Positions 20,101 to 28,845 are shown, counted from the first letter of the stretch. The stretch is 64,000 nucleotides of DNA from SAR324 cluster bacterium (GCA_015231825.1 JADGAV010000003.1:117524-181523); one strand, 5' to 3'. The notes: a model not told the origin generated them from the letters alone. Translations and numbers: made by a program.

Positions 20101-23100
20101 GCCAGGCGGTTTTCAATTGAAGGTGCTGTTCTGATTCATCGCTTGCGGTGACATCCAGTTTCAGGGAAAACCCCTCTTCGGCCGGAGATTGCACTACCGG
20201 TACCAGCAGCACTTCGGCTGACAATTTTTGCGGGAACCACTGCGCGAAGGGATGGGCTGGATCGGCATAGACCGGCAGGAAGTTTTCCAGATGCTTCAAA
20301 TGAAAGGAAAAACGAGGAGGCGTTTTTGAATCAAAAAAGTAGTGCCCCTGCGCTGAGCCCTCAAGCCTTTCGAAATTGAAGTTAAGCCCCTCCCATTTGA
20401 TTCCATTTCGGCTTGCCTCAATGCGTCCTTCGAGATCTTTGACACGGTAGCTTCGTTCCATTGTTTTCCATTCGGCTTCCATGTTTCGCGGAAAGGCTTC
20501 GACACGGAGTAAAAATGGTTCTTCATCAGTCAGGTTGCTGTCTTCCAACAGCAGCGAGACATCGGCTTCTCCCAGGAGCGTTAACTGCTTGAGTAATGGA
20601 TTCGCTTCTTCCAGGAACAAGAGCGCATGAGGCCAGAGTCCGGCTCCATCCACTTTTCCGGAAATGTCAACGTGCAACGGCGTCGCAGCCGGTTTCCCAT
20701 ACATCAATGTTATTTTTCCTTCATCCAATTCAAACCCCGGGAATGTTCCCTGCTGGATTTTGAATTCTCCTCCCCAAACACCGAGTTCCAAATGGCCGCC
20801 AACATTTTCGACCACGAATCCTTCCATCAAAGTGACGTTTAAATCTGAAAGCGCGATGTCCAGATCCAGCGTTAAAATATCCTCAACGCCTGAATAATCT
20901 GATGCCAGTTCCATGCGCAAATCCAGATCGCTATTCTCGATCCAGCCTTCGCTGGTGCGGGTGCGAAACCAATCCCGCACCAATTTCGGCATCAAACCGT
21001 ACAAATAGGGTTTGACAGCATTGACGGTCCAGCTATCTGCATGGGCTCTTGCAGTCAAAATAGGTCTTTGCTCAAAAAGGGATATCAGACGGGCGGTTCC
21101 TTGCAGGGTTCCAAAAGGGGTCAAGATTTCGGTCACATCGATATCCAAATGAGACTCCTGCTCCGGGGCCAGGATCAAATCAAGCTTGCCGCTCATCGCA
21201 ACAGGCATAAACCCTGAAGGAAATACCGGGTTGCCCAGCGATCCTTCCGTCACCTGCCAGCTCAAATGACCATCCAGTTGACCGGCAGAAGTGAACGATG
21301 CTTCTCCTGAAGCATTGAACCGGGCGTTGAGCGGCATACTGGGAAAAACATTTGGAACGGCAGGCGTTTCTAACGAAACGGGAATCTGGACATGCTTAAG
21401 CAGCAATTTGAAATACCCATCCCCCCCGGCTTCCGGGAAATGGAGTTGTGATCGAACTGTAATCGGGGGAAGCATTTTCCCTGGTAGCGGCGACCGGGCC
21501 ACATCAAGATCAAGATTGATTCGTTTAAAAAGATCAAAAGAAGAGGATGAATCAAAATTGCTTTTCATTTCAGGATTGCGTGCCATCTCAATCCAAAACT
21601 TCGGATCAATCCCTTCACTTTCTATCTGAACGTTCAATTCTTGATTCTGCAGCTGAATTTCACCCCGTACAATTTGCTTCCCAAGTCTAAAATCCTTAAT
21701 GTGCATGAGGAGTTGCAGAGATTCTGCCTCCTCTTTATCCGGGAGAATAAACGTCGATTGAAACGACATTTTTGGAGAAAATACTTCCGTGAAATACAGA
21801 TGATCAGTTGTCAGATTCAATTGAACAGATCGCAGGGTCCCCAAAAGTTGATCACCGGCAAAAGCAGATGGGGACTCAGTTTCCTGGCTGAGATTATACC
21901 AGAATTCAGGATCAATTCGACGGCCGCGAATATCGAGAGTCAATCGCTTGTTTTCGTAGAGGATACTTCCCTCTGCCTGTTGCTTTTCCCAGATGAAATC
22001 CTCAACATTCACCTTCAGTTCGAGGCTTCCTGCCGACATTTCATCAGGGATATTGGCGGTGGCTTCAAAGGCAATTTCAGGCGAAAAGTTTTCTGTGAGA
22101 AGCAGTTTTTTAGTTCTCAACTTAAAATGAAACCGCTCCACCTCCCCTGTTAAAGACGCCTCGCCAAGGGGAGCATTGTTGTCACCAAAAATCGAAAGCC
22201 AAGGCTCCATATCAATTCGCTGGCCTTCTATTTCAAGGCGAAATTCACGATTTTGGAAACTCGCCAAGGCGGTAAAATTTTGTTCTCCTTCCACAAACTC
22301 TTCGATGCTTGCCGAAATTTTAAAGGGAAGACTACGCTTTTTATCCGGAAGTTGTATGACGGAATTGAGATTAATCCGGGGGGTAAAATCTTTAGAAAAA
22401 TAGAGACTTTCAACATCAATTTCCAGATTGATCCTATGGAGAATAGAGGATGAGTCTTCTTCCTCAGAAGTCTCATCGCCAATGACCAGGCGATGGATAT
22501 TGTACCAGTAAAATGGGTCTATTCGTTCTCCGAGAACCTGAAGATCCAGTTGATTGTCATGGAAGACCGCATTTGCCGCAGCCTTTTGGTTCCCTAAGAC
22601 GAATTCTTTCACATTGACGGACAGTTTTTCAAGGTCGTGCTGCAAATGAAATTCAGACTGCAGTCGAGAAGGAGGACTACCCGGAATGAGCAACTGATCG
22701 ATTTCCAAAAGTACCTGCAGATTATGCAGCCATGCAGAGTTCGGCCTTTTATCTTGGGCAGACAAAGATGCTGGCTTCCGATTGGGAGAGTCCCCGATTC
22801 GGAAATCATGCCACCATCGAAGCCACTGCGAGAGTTCCATTTTTTCCCAATACAACAAAAGGTCACCTTCTTTGAGACTGCCTAGGTAATACAATTCTCC
22901 TTTTTCGGATCCTACTTTTAACCGTTTTAACGACAGCTGGAACTGGTCTTCCCAATGAAGAGCACCTGAAAATGAAATGGGGAAACTCACTTCAGGAGAA
23001 AATTCAAACTCTGTTGCTTCAAATTCGACTATCCAATTTTTTACTGGAAAATCGTCATTTTTGCCGGGATAAAAATCATCCTGATTCCTCATGTTCTCAT

Positions 23101-25336
23101 TGGCATCCTGATCTTCAGAAGAAGGCAGCAAGGCAAGCAAGTCACTCGAAAGTTTCCAGTTCAACCAATCCTGCCAGCGAAAATGTTTTGCTTTGAATGA
23201 AATATTGACCTGCTCTTCCTGCCAGGTCCCATTCAATTCGAAAGGATCAGTTTTCGATTCAGCTCTCGCATGGAGAAACCCTTCCTGAAGCGACCAATCC
23301 AGAGAACCGCTTGCTTCGATTTGCCCAATTTTTCCGGAAAACTGCTCGATTCGCCAATCTTCATTTTCCCATTCTATTTTAACGTCGAGATGCTGTTTCC
23401 GCTCATCCGTTGTTTTTAAATCAATTTTCCACAGCGTTTCATTTTGTTCCCTGTTTTCCTGGCGAATGAAGGCTTCTGCAGAGACTTGCCGCGGTTTCCA
23501 CGGGTGCATCGTCGAACCGGAGTTCTCATTGACGGGAAGCAGAGTCGTGAGGTGCTCGAGATTAATCCGGAATTCCACAGCTTCTTCTTCATCAAAAGGA
23601 TAGCGACCTTGTAAAATCCCTGATAAAGGAGCATTGGCAAATCGAATACTGTCCCATCTGAGCTCATCCAGGCTTGCCAGGAAGAGCCCGTGATTGACCT
23701 CCACAGCGTAACTTTGATCTGAAAATTTCCATTCAAAGTCAACCTTCTCGGGAATGGCTTGAAACTCGAGATTCAACACCTGATCATCGAGGATGTTGGG
23801 GTCTTCCAGGGAAAACCTTGCGCCCGCGCTCCCGCTCAAAGACAAATTTTCAAGCCAGGGCAGGGAATCCCCCCAGAATGAATGCACCAGCGGCCATGCC
23901 CCAGCTGCGTCAATCCGCCCCAAAATTTCTACTTTGAGCGGGGTGACCACCGGTGCACCGTAGCCGACCGCAAAACTTCCGCCTTCCAGTTCCGCACCGG
24001 GAAAGGATCCCTGGTCGGCTTCCCCGCCCACTCCCCAAAGACCTAGATGAAGAAAGCCGTGAATATTCTGAATGTGCGGAATCCCTTCAAAGGGATCAAT
24101 ATTGACACCGCTCAACTCACCTCTCAGATTTAAAAACAAAATATCATTGATGTCGTGATATTCGCTGGTAATTTTCCACCTTAAATCCAAATTGACCTGA
24201 TTGATGAATCCATCATAAATATGAGCCTTTACCCAATCTGAGGCGACATCGGGCATGAAGCCATAAGTGTATGGTTGTGTTTGATCTGCGCTCCAATCAG
24301 CAGCAGAAGCATTCACGGTCATTACTGGTGATTTTCCAGGACGAAACAGGAAACTCAAGGTTCCCTTGATGGTGCCTGGTGGAACCACTGCGTTCTGCAC
24401 ATCAATGGTCAAGGAGGCCTGGTTTTCAAAATCGGCAACAAAATCCGCCTGACCATTCAGAATTTTGACAGGCATTTCCCCCGCCGGAAATTTTGGATTC
24501 AAAATGCGGCCTTCCTGGACATTCCAGGAAAACCGGCTTTTAATTTTTCCTGATGTTTCTCTGGTGAGAAAGCCATCTGCACTGAATTTCCCGTCAACCG
24601 GCATGCTGCTGAAAACTTTTGGAGCCTCCGGAATGATAAAAACGTGAAGAGGAAAGTTCGAAAGCTTGTAGTTTCCCTGCCAGATCCCCTGGTCCTGACT
24701 GAAATTTCCAGCAAACTTCCCTTGCTTCCCATCCCATTCAAATCCTGTATTGATTTGAATGCTCCCCTGTTTCAATTGCCAGCGGGCAAAAATGGAACTG
24801 AATTGAAAAGCCGGCAGGTGCCATTCCGGGGGCGGAATCAGGCGCAGACGGCCTTCTATTGCTGCGAGTTCATTCATGCGCAGCGAAAAGAAATCCAGGG
24901 TGCCTGAATCCTGATTCAGCCAGGGAACAGTCCAGGTTCCCAATTGGATGCTTCCGTCCGTTGAAATATTCAAATCGGCCCGTGGCCCTTCAACAAATAT
25001 CGTATCAATGGCAATGTTGCCTGACAGCAATTGTGCAAGATCCCAAACCAGGGAGAGTTGTTTACTTTGAGCAAGCGGAGGAAGATTGCGGTCTTTGTAT
25101 AATTTCACTCCTTTTGCACTGAGCCGAAGTTTGCGGAAACCCTGTAAATTCAGTTTGAGCGATTCGAATTCAGCGTTCAATCCTGTCTGTTCAACAATCA
25201 GGGACTGCAGACGTTCAGGGGTGATCAGGGATTGCAGATCAGGAGGATCAGTGAGTAACCAGGAAACAATCAATAAAAAAACACCCAGGCAAAAAAGACT
25301 GAAAAACGAAATACCTATGATGATTTTTTTGACCAT
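17165..25336 (-). CDS. Giant AsmA/YhdP-like repeat protein (predicted intermembrane lipid transport)
   Basis: 2723 residues, about twice the length of E. coli YhdP or TamB. One N-terminal transmembrane anchor (about 5-28) precedes an almost continuous beta-rich region. I see three classes of internal repeat. Module A (~230-840 and again ~1290-1910) shares landmarks such as 'VFSSMPVDGKF'/'VFPSMPLNARF', 'PYTYGFMPD'/'PYLYGLMPK', 'GRIDAAGAWP'/'GKVDGAGLWP' and 'KIGQIEASG'/'KLGQIEAKG'. Module B, ~100 residues, occurs about six times (from ~880, 970, 1080, 1180, 1945 and 2050; typical 'FSPEI...', '...RIDPEFWYNL'). Module C, ~60 residues, occurs four times (~2145-2340; '.F.IR.P.Y.L.F.G'). The C-terminal ~200 residues resemble the AsmA-like C-terminal region. 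Family members form long hydrophobic grooves bridging inner and outer membranes for phospholipid transport; that role is inferred here. Confidence 0.85.
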   Translation of the reverse strand: MVKKIIIGISFFSLFCLGVFLLIVSWLLTDPPDLQSLITPERLQSLIVEQTGLNAEFESLKLNLQGFRKLRLSAKGVKLYKDRNLPPLAQSKQLSLVWDLAQLLSGNIAIDTIFVEGPRADLNISTDGSIQLGTWTVPWLNQDSGTLDFFSLRMNELAAIEGRLRLIPPPEWHLPAFQFSSIFARWQLKQGSIQINTGFEWDGKQGKFAGNFSQDQGIWQGNYKLSNFPLHVFIIPEAPKVFSSMPVDGKFSADGFLTRETSGKIKSRFSWNVQEGRILNPKFPAGEMPVKILNGQADFVADFENQASLTIDVQNAVVPPGTIKGTLSFLFRPGKSPVMTVNASAADWSADQTQPYTYGFMPDVASDWVKAHIYDGFINQVNLDLRWKITSEYHDINDILFLNLRGELSGVNIDPFEGIPHIQNIHGFLHLGLWGVGGEADQGSFPGAELEGGSFAVGYGAPVVTPLKVEILGRIDAAGAWPLVHSFWGDSLPWLENLSLSGSAGARFSLEDPNILDDQVLNLEFQAIPEKVDFEWKFSDQSYAVEVNHGLFLASLDELRWDSIRFANAPLSGILQGRYPFDEEEAVEFRINLEHLTTLLPVNENSGSTMHPWKPRQVSAEAFIRQENREQNETLWKIDLKTTDERKQHLDVKIEWENEDWRIEQFSGKIGQIEASGSLDWSLQEGFLHARAESKTDPFELNGTWQEEQVNISFKAKHFRWQDWLNWKLSSDLLALLPSSEDQDANENMRNQDDFYPGKNDDFPVKNWIVEFEATEFEFSPEVSFPISFSGALHWEDQFQLSLKRLKVGSEKGELYYLGSLKEGDLLLYWEKMELSQWLRWWHDFRIGDSPNRKPASLSAQDKRPNSAWLHNLQVLLEIDQLLIPGSPPSRLQSEFHLQHDLEKLSVNVKEFVLGNQKAAANAVFHDNQLDLQVLGERIDPFYWYNIHRLVIGDETSEEEDSSSILHRINLEIDVESLYFSKDFTPRINLNSVIQLPDKKRSLPFKISASIEEFVEGEQNFTALASFQNREFRLEIEGQRIDMEPWLSIFGDNNAPLGEASLTGEVERFHFKLRTKKLLLTENFSPEIAFEATANIPDEMSAGSLELKVNVEDFIWEKQQAEGSILYENKRLTLDIRGRRIDPEFWYNLSQETESPSAFAGDQLLGTLRSVQLNLTTDHLYFTEVFSPKMSFQSTFILPDKEEAESLQLLMHIKDFRLGKQIVRGEIQLQNQELNVQIESEGIDPKFWIEMARNPEMKSNFDSSSSFDLFKRINLDLDVARSPLPGKMLPPITVRSQLHFPEAGGDGYFKLLLKHVQIPVSLETPAVPNVFPSMPLNARFNASGEASFTSAGQLDGHLSWQVTEGSLGNPVFPSGFMPVAMSGKLDLILAPEQESHLDIDVTEILTPFGTLQGTARLISLFEQRPILTARAHADSWTVNAVKPYLYGLMPKLVRDWFRTRTSEGWIENSDLDLRMELASDYSGVEDILTLDLDIALSDLNVTLMEGFVVENVGGHLELGVWGGEFKIQQGTFPGFELDEGKITLMYGKPAATPLHVDISGKVDGAGLWPHALLFLEEANPLLKQLTLLGEADVSLLLEDSNLTDEEPFLLRVEAFPRNMEAEWKTMERSYRVKDLEGRIEASRNGIKWEGLNFNFERLEGSAQGHYFFDSKTPPRFSFHLKHLENFLPVYADPAHPFAQWFPQKLSAEVLLVPVVQSPAEEGFSLKLDVTASDESEQHLQLKTAWQESKWEIVEIEGKLGQIEAKGYVDKEQEDAALHFKIGPSSEENIDLNLKWRQQFGFISLKSPSFQWQDWLAWELPVPLVETFSNSQTNAFPFQHIEMQLATPAMVFSPEIRLPFSFSGSLDLKDAYHLNIPQLKIDGQEGSFSYSGALERGKVQINWEQLDLSLVNNLVKYLETDPFQLKLPGKSDLKTKHLFEDLEVNIDVASLHLPGNEFYPVHASFHLLRDPPAFTVYLDELVMGEQEADGILTFNDEQHLDLKISGTRVDVIPWVNLMRSWESVKPADGATKASSIQSFHLAFKSGDFYFHENLQVPVVLEFDMKMPSTFSNDLELNLHRFEISGLSGNGTIFRKAGDTHLDLNFEKFALLQSLKDFIKISWQDWTDSLIPAGPSPSEGRLHFNVKAPTYPLHLTGTIPQGIGNSRKIDLHFETIILPRLLDDLLAVPWQNGSSAETASVQNEVLDFRLTVPGINLNVKGNIQWEKDNLLDLDLNFDQIEIPQLVEELVKVSWADSMAGEDGVSRKGGVNFKIRIPKYKLDFKGKSNWEPAAIPSLEMQVDNFAPGLFIEDLLKIPWEKWDNDPARKKITVQSSGLNFDIRAPNHQLHFQGSGRQNGQDYHLVIDNLEWNKQKGTLQLNYNRELLEVIGKFDYLDLKQWNDLVEQSSDILQNPEPSSEKSTPPSKIDDPFTFHLPKFNGSLDLQAKKFKFLSSDFEDFVLQGRLERKKIQIPKLIWKKNGSPAFTMSGYLNRSFQKNRDEQWEGKMSADITDLGDMIKLVFGSDSQINKQYPISGGQTHIQAEIRLLPIDLEADLWKPHADISFHSSEGIVEKGESLVFLLATLSLQSYLKVLEEKLSGFEGKGLVYNTMQSKIAMKGGVFDLEDFIFASPNMRFVASGRIDYEKDVQDLLVCLQPFETLDLFLRNIPLLNLILTNKRGSFLEGCYNSTGPVDDPTIIPLPQTILPGRIRDLLIFSLSDLEKMQ

Positions 25337-25430
25337 TGTGGAGGGAGGGAAAGGGGTCTAGATTGAAGGGGAAACATTCCTCAATGAACAAAAATCGGAG
25401 GAGTGATCGGATCTGATGAAATGGCATAAA

Positions 25431-25461
25431 GGCTCTTGCAAACGGAACCTTTGCAAGAGCC
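25431..25461 (-). terminator. Rho-independent terminator of hpf
   Basis: GGCTCTTGCAAA (25431-25442) and TTTGCAAGAGCC (25450-25461) form a perfect 12-bp stem with a 7-base loop. It begins 14 bases beyond the minus-strand hpf stop. On that strand the stem is followed by TTTATGCC, a short U-tract, consistent with intrinsic termination between hpf and the AsmA-like gene. Confidence 0.75.
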
Positions 25462-25474
25462 CGGTGATTGTTTC

Positions 25475-25765
25475 TCAGCTACGACGTCCGGTTTTCGCTT
25501 TGCGTAAAACCTGAGTCTTCATGGAATCTACGGATTTGGAGATGGCTTTATACAAATTTTCATGTGTTGAATTGGTTGAAAGGGGTTTTCCCACATAATT
25601 ACAGTTGATTACCACGTGGTGCTGTTCGTTGTTTTCTTTCGTCAGATTCATGTGAAAAGGAAATTTGCTTTCTGTGATATTGAGCAACTCTTTCATGACC
25701 TCATGGACATGATCAACTACCGAATCAGAATGTTTTATATTCTTAAAAGCAATGTGTATACTCAT
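25475..25765 (-). CDS. hpf: Short-form ribosome hibernation-promoting factor
   Basis: 96 residues, matching the short HPF/YfiA (RaiA) family. There is a basic-acidic alpha/beta fold beginning 'MSIHIAFKNIKHSD', a central strand 'HHVVINCNYVGKPLS', and the family's helix 'NLYKAISKSVDSMKTQVLRKAK' ending in a basic tail. These factors bind the 30S decoding region and inactivate ribosomes in stationary phase or starvation. GGAG lies about 7 bases upstream of the start. A candidate promoter and a leader hairpin are listed upstream, and a terminator downstream, so it is probably monocistronic. Confidence 0.9.
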   Translation of the reverse strand: MSIHIAFKNIKHSDSVVDHVHEVMKELLNITESKFPFHMNLTKENNEQHHVVINCNYVGKPLSTNSTHENLYKAISKSVDSMKTQVLRKAKTGRRS

Positions 25766-25836
25766 AGGACTCCTTCAGCAAAATATGATGGTAAGAATGA
25801 ACACGGCAACCCTTGTGATTTTCTTTTTTGTATCCA

Positions 25837-25854
25837 CTGATTTCCTGAAATCAG
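25837..25854. repeat. Perfect 8-bp inverted repeat in the hpf leader
   Basis: CTGATTTC (25837-25844) and GAAATCAG (25847-25854) are complementary with a 2-base centre. It lies ~70 bases upstream of the hpf start and just downstream of the predicted promoter. It could be an operator or an mRNA leader hairpin. No T-run follows on minus, so it is not an obvious terminator for the gene upstream. Confidence 0.45.
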
Positions 25855-25872
25855 AAATTTCGTGAACGCAAA

Positions 25873-25900
25873 ATTATCTTAGCATCATTTTTGCTTTCAA
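25873..25900 (-). promoter_or_regulatory. Candidate sigma70 promoter of hpf
   Basis: On the minus strand TTGAAA (25900-25895) and GATAAT (25878-25873) are separated by 16 bases. Both hexamers differ from consensus by one or two positions. Transcription would start near 25866 and give a ~100-base leader containing the inverted repeat. Assignment is by motif only. Confidence 0.4.
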
Positions 25901-25941
25901 TGAAGAATATATTTTACAGAAGATCCGGAATGTGAAGTTTT

Positions 25942-26166
25942 CTATTTCGTCTGGGGCGGAGGAGGAGGAGGGGGTTCCACTGCGCCATCATCAGAATCAG
26001 ATTTCATCATACTCTCTTCGGCAGGGACCATGTCCCCCTGTGACTCTTCGGACTCTTCCATCTGCATCATTTCCGCATCATGCGGAACAATAAAAAGATA
26101 GCCCAGCCCAAAGACAATCGAGAAAGAGAGTAAGCCCACAACAGCGAGAATAAGAATGCGTACCAT
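25942..26166 (-). CDS. Small single-pass membrane protein with acidic tail and polyproline end
   Basis: 74 residues, not recognised as a family. Residues ~3-27 form one hydrophobic helix (VRILILAVVGLLSFSIVFGLGYLFIV). A Met/Glu/Ser/Asp-rich acidic stretch follows, then VEPPPPPPPQTK at the end. A purine-rich AGGTAA precedes the ATG at short spacing. The composition suggests a membrane anchor with a flexible extracytoplasmic or cytoplasmic tail, of the sort seen in small accessory subunits, but no function can be assigned. It is divergent from the helical protein at 26385. Confidence 0.6.
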   Translation of the reverse strand: MVRILILAVVGLLSFSIVFGLGYLFIVPHDAEMMQMEESEESQGDMVPAEESMMKSDSDDGAVEPPPPPPPQTK

Positions 26167-26384
26167 AGATTACCTGTTTTTGAGATTGAGGAATCACATT
26201 GATTGCCACCAAATGTTGCAAAAAAAGAGGGATGGGTCAAGCCAACACTGAGGAATTCAACAATTTTGACAGTATTCTGAAAAGATATGCTTTTTCATTG
26301 TGCTGAAATCCTGTATCTTCGGAGAATGACCGAAAAACAAAAATACTAAATCTCAGATTTTTTGATACCAAGAAAAGGTCAAAT

Positions 26385-27620
26385 ATGATTCAGCAAGGTA
26401 AAAATCCACCTGCCGAAACGGTTGCACACACTACCAACTTAAAAGCCATCCTGCAAAGTTTATTGCGTTTCCAGGACGAGACTTCTCCAAAAAATCTGTC
26501 TTCCATCGATCCCACTTCAATCATCTATATCAACTATAAAAAAGTCATAGAAATGGTTCAGAACACTCTTTCCATGATCAAATCGGAAGTGGTCGGAATC
26601 GATCCGGGAGAGTTGAAAGACACTTTGTATATTGTGCGATTATCAATAAATTTTGTACACTATCAACTCAATTTGGCTGATACAAGGATCGAGCACTTGA
26701 AGGAATATCTGGAGAGCAGACTCTCCTGGCAGCGATATGTTCCCTGGTCTCGAACTCATGATGCATTTCAGCGTTACCAGGAATTGCAGGAAAATCAAAA
26801 AAAATCAAAAGTACTGTTGGGACATTTGAATCGGGCCCATATCCAGTTGCGCTACACCATCCGCCAAAGTGCCTTGGCCATCGTCAAAACTGAGGTAACA
26901 TCAGGTGAAAGCCAATACATTGCTGAAATCGAAAATTTGGAACTGTCTCGACTGGCTCTTCTGGAATTGCAGTATGAAATCGAAGATCAGCTGGACCGTG
27001 CCCAAAAGTCCCGCAAAATCATTTACTATGAGGCTGATCGAAGCCGCATTTTCAACAAACTTCATGCGGCAAATCTCGCAATAAATACTTTTACTTCCCA
27101 ACTGAAAAAGCTGCAGCTGGACGATTCTCTGATTTCAGCTGAAATGATCCAGGCGTTGTACTTCAACGAAAAGAAAGGCTTCAAATGGCGTTTTTCTGAC
27201 AAGCATGTATTCACTGTGCTCTGTGAGCATCAAGTCGAATTGAAAAATTTTATTGAAAGGACCGACCTGATCCTGCAGCAGGAATCACACAAATTGAACC
27301 TGATGGCCAATCAGGTGACCCCCCTCGGGTTTTTGTTGAAATACTCCCCGGGTGCCATCACCGCCAAAGCGATCAATTCCAGCAAGGTTCAAGTTAAGAA
27401 TGAGGTTCAGGTTCCCAAAGAAACTGGTCTCAAAATAGAATCAGGCTCTCAAAAAAATACTCCTGCCCAGCAGAATACGTCAAAAAGCAAATTGGTGCGA
27501 AAAGCAAAACCCGAACTGGGCTCGAAGTCCGAAGCTACCGTGAATGAAGACAAAAGTGATTCCGATGAACCCATTCTAAGACTGGATTTGGAAGAGATTG
27601 ATCTGGAGAGAGACTCCTGA
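26385..27620 (+). CDS. Unrecognised helical cytoplasmic protein with disordered C-terminus
   Basis: 411 residues that I do not recognise. There is no signal peptide or membrane segment. Residues ~70-320 are rich in Leu, Glu, Gln, Lys and Arg with heptad-like spacing, so long helices or coiled coils are likely. Residues ~340-411 are Lys/Ser/Glu/Gln-rich and low-complexity, ending in an acidic segment (DEPILRLDLEEIDLERDS), and are likely disordered. AAAGG lies 7 bases upstream of the ATG. The next gene, an FMN enzyme, follows on the same strand after ~110 bases. The helical body plus acidic tail would suit a scaffold or adaptor, but this is speculation. Confidence 0.75.
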   Translation: MIQQGKNPPAETVAHTTNLKAILQSLLRFQDETSPKNLSSIDPTSIIYINYKKVIEMVQNTLSMIKSEVVGIDPGELKDTLYIVRLSINFVHYQLNLADTRIEHLKEYLESRLSWQRYVPWSRTHDAFQRYQELQENQKKSKVLLGHLNRAHIQLRYTIRQSALAIVKTEVTSGESQYIAEIENLELSRLALLELQYEIEDQLDRAQKSRKIIYYEADRSRIFNKLHAANLAINTFTSQLKKLQLDDSLISAEMIQALYFNEKKGFKWRFSDKHVFTVLCEHQVELKNFIERTDLILQQESHKLNLMANQVTPLGFLLKYSPGAITAKAINSSKVQVKNEVQVPKETGLKIESGSQKNTPAQQNTSKSKLVRKAKPELGSKSEATVNEDKSDSDEPILRLDLEEIDLERDS

Positions 27621-27732
27621 GGAAATATAAAACCCGGGCACTCCTCACATTCAAGTGCCTGAAAAATCTGGAGAGCGTGTTTTCCCGGGAGGAATCTTTC
27701 TTCCCACCATACCCAACATCAAAAAAAAATTC

Positions 27733-28845
27733 ATGAATCAAGAAAAATATTTAACACTGCATGAAATCGTCAAAGCTGCACGTCTCAACCTTGATCAGGG
27801 ACTCTGGGACTACTTGATCGGAGGATCTGAAACAGAGACGTCACTGAAGAGAAACCGGCAGGCGCTCGATTCTCTGGCGTTTCGCCCCCGGGTTCTGCAC
27901 GATGTTTCAGAGCTGGATGCCAGCAGCTCCTTTCTCGGCCATCCGTTACGCATTCCGGTTCTTTTGGCGCCAATTGGGTCATTGCAGGCATTTGAGGCCG
28001 GAGGCGGGGCCTCAGCCGCCAAAGCTGCAGAGATTTTCGGAACCATCAATATTTTGAGTTCCGCCTGCAAACCGGATCTTGAAACAGTCGCTGATGCATC
28101 AAACTCTGCAAAGATGTACCAACTTTATCTGTTGGGAGATGATGCCTGGATGGACCAAATGATCAATAGAGCAATCGACGCCGGTTACGTCGCACTCTGC
28201 CTGGTGCCTGATATGGTCGTCTATAGCCGTCGGGAAAGAGATCTCGCCAAGCGCTTTCTTCCTCCGACCCGCCGAAAAGACGGGCATCAAACCGGAGGCA
28301 ACGATCTTGAGGCAAACTTCGGCTTTCAGGCAAAGCTCAGCTGGGATACCGTCAAACGGGTCAAAGACCGTTATCCTATTCCTCTGGTCCTCAAAGGGAT
28401 TGCTACCGCGGAAGACGCTGGACTGGCCTGTGAACATGGTGTCGAAGTAATATATGTTTCCAACCATGGCGGGCGTCAGCTGGACCACGGGCGCGGGACG
28501 ATAGACATGCTCCCGGAAATTGTTCGTGAAGTCAATGGCCGGGCCAGTATTGTGGTCGATGGCGGATTCATGAGAGGAACCGATGTCGTGAAAGGCATCG
28601 CCCTGGGTGCCGATGCCGTCGGAATTGGAAAGCTCGAAGGCCTGGCAATGGCTGCCGACGGAGTAAACGGTGTTGTTCGTGCGCTGGAACTGTTGGAACT
28701 TGAAATTCAAAATTGCCTGGCGATGCTGGGTGTCACTCGACTTGATCAATTAAATCCATCTTACCTCTGCAATGCCAAAGCTGTCGGTTTTTCTGATGCA
28801 ACCAGTGCCTTTCCCCTGCTGAATCTGGAGGACGCAGGCTATTGA
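27733..28845 (+). CDS. FMN-dependent alpha-hydroxy-acid oxidase/dehydrogenase
   Basis: About 370 residues of the LldD/glycolate-oxidase family, a TIM-barrel flavoenzyme. Visible signatures are 'YLIGGSETETSLKRNRQALD' near the N-terminus, 'PVLLAPIG', 'LVLKGIATAEDA', and the active-site 'YVSNHGGRQLDHGRGTI' with the catalytic His near residue 245. 'IVVDGGFMRGTDVVKGIALGADAVGIG' binds FMN phosphate. It oxidises a 2-hydroxy acid to the 2-oxo acid; the substrate is not predictable. An upstream GTG (27655) would add 26 residues that do not look like the family, so ATG 27733 is preferred although neither has a clear ribosome-binding site. A Gfo/Idh/MocA oxidoreductase follows after 166 bases. Confidence 0.88.
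   Translation: MNQEKYLTLHEIVKAARLNLDQGLWDYLIGGSETETSLKRNRQALDSLAFRPRVLHDVSELDASSSFLGHPLRIPVLLAPIGSLQAFEAGGGASAAKAAEIFGTINILSSACKPDLETVADASNSAKMYQLYLLGDDAWMDQMINRAIDAGYVALCLVPDMVVYSRRERDLAKRFLPPTRRKDGHQTGGNDLEANFGFQAKLSWDTVKRVKDRYPIPLVLKGIATAEDAGLACEHGVEVIYVSNHGGRQLDHGRGTIDMLPEIVREVNGRASIVVDGGFMRGTDVVKGIALGADAVGIGKLEGLAMAADGVNGVVRALELLELEIQNCLAMLGVTRLDQLNPSYLCNAKAVGFSDATSAFPLLNLEDAGY

Noticed and set aside
21641..22153. 170-codon open frame on plus, antisense to the AsmA-like gene
   Set aside because: It lies in the repeated module region of the real gene and has no coding features of its own.
28099..28749. 216-codon open frame on minus, antisense to the FMN oxidase
   Set aside because: It overlaps the conserved FMN-binding part of the real gene and has no start signal.
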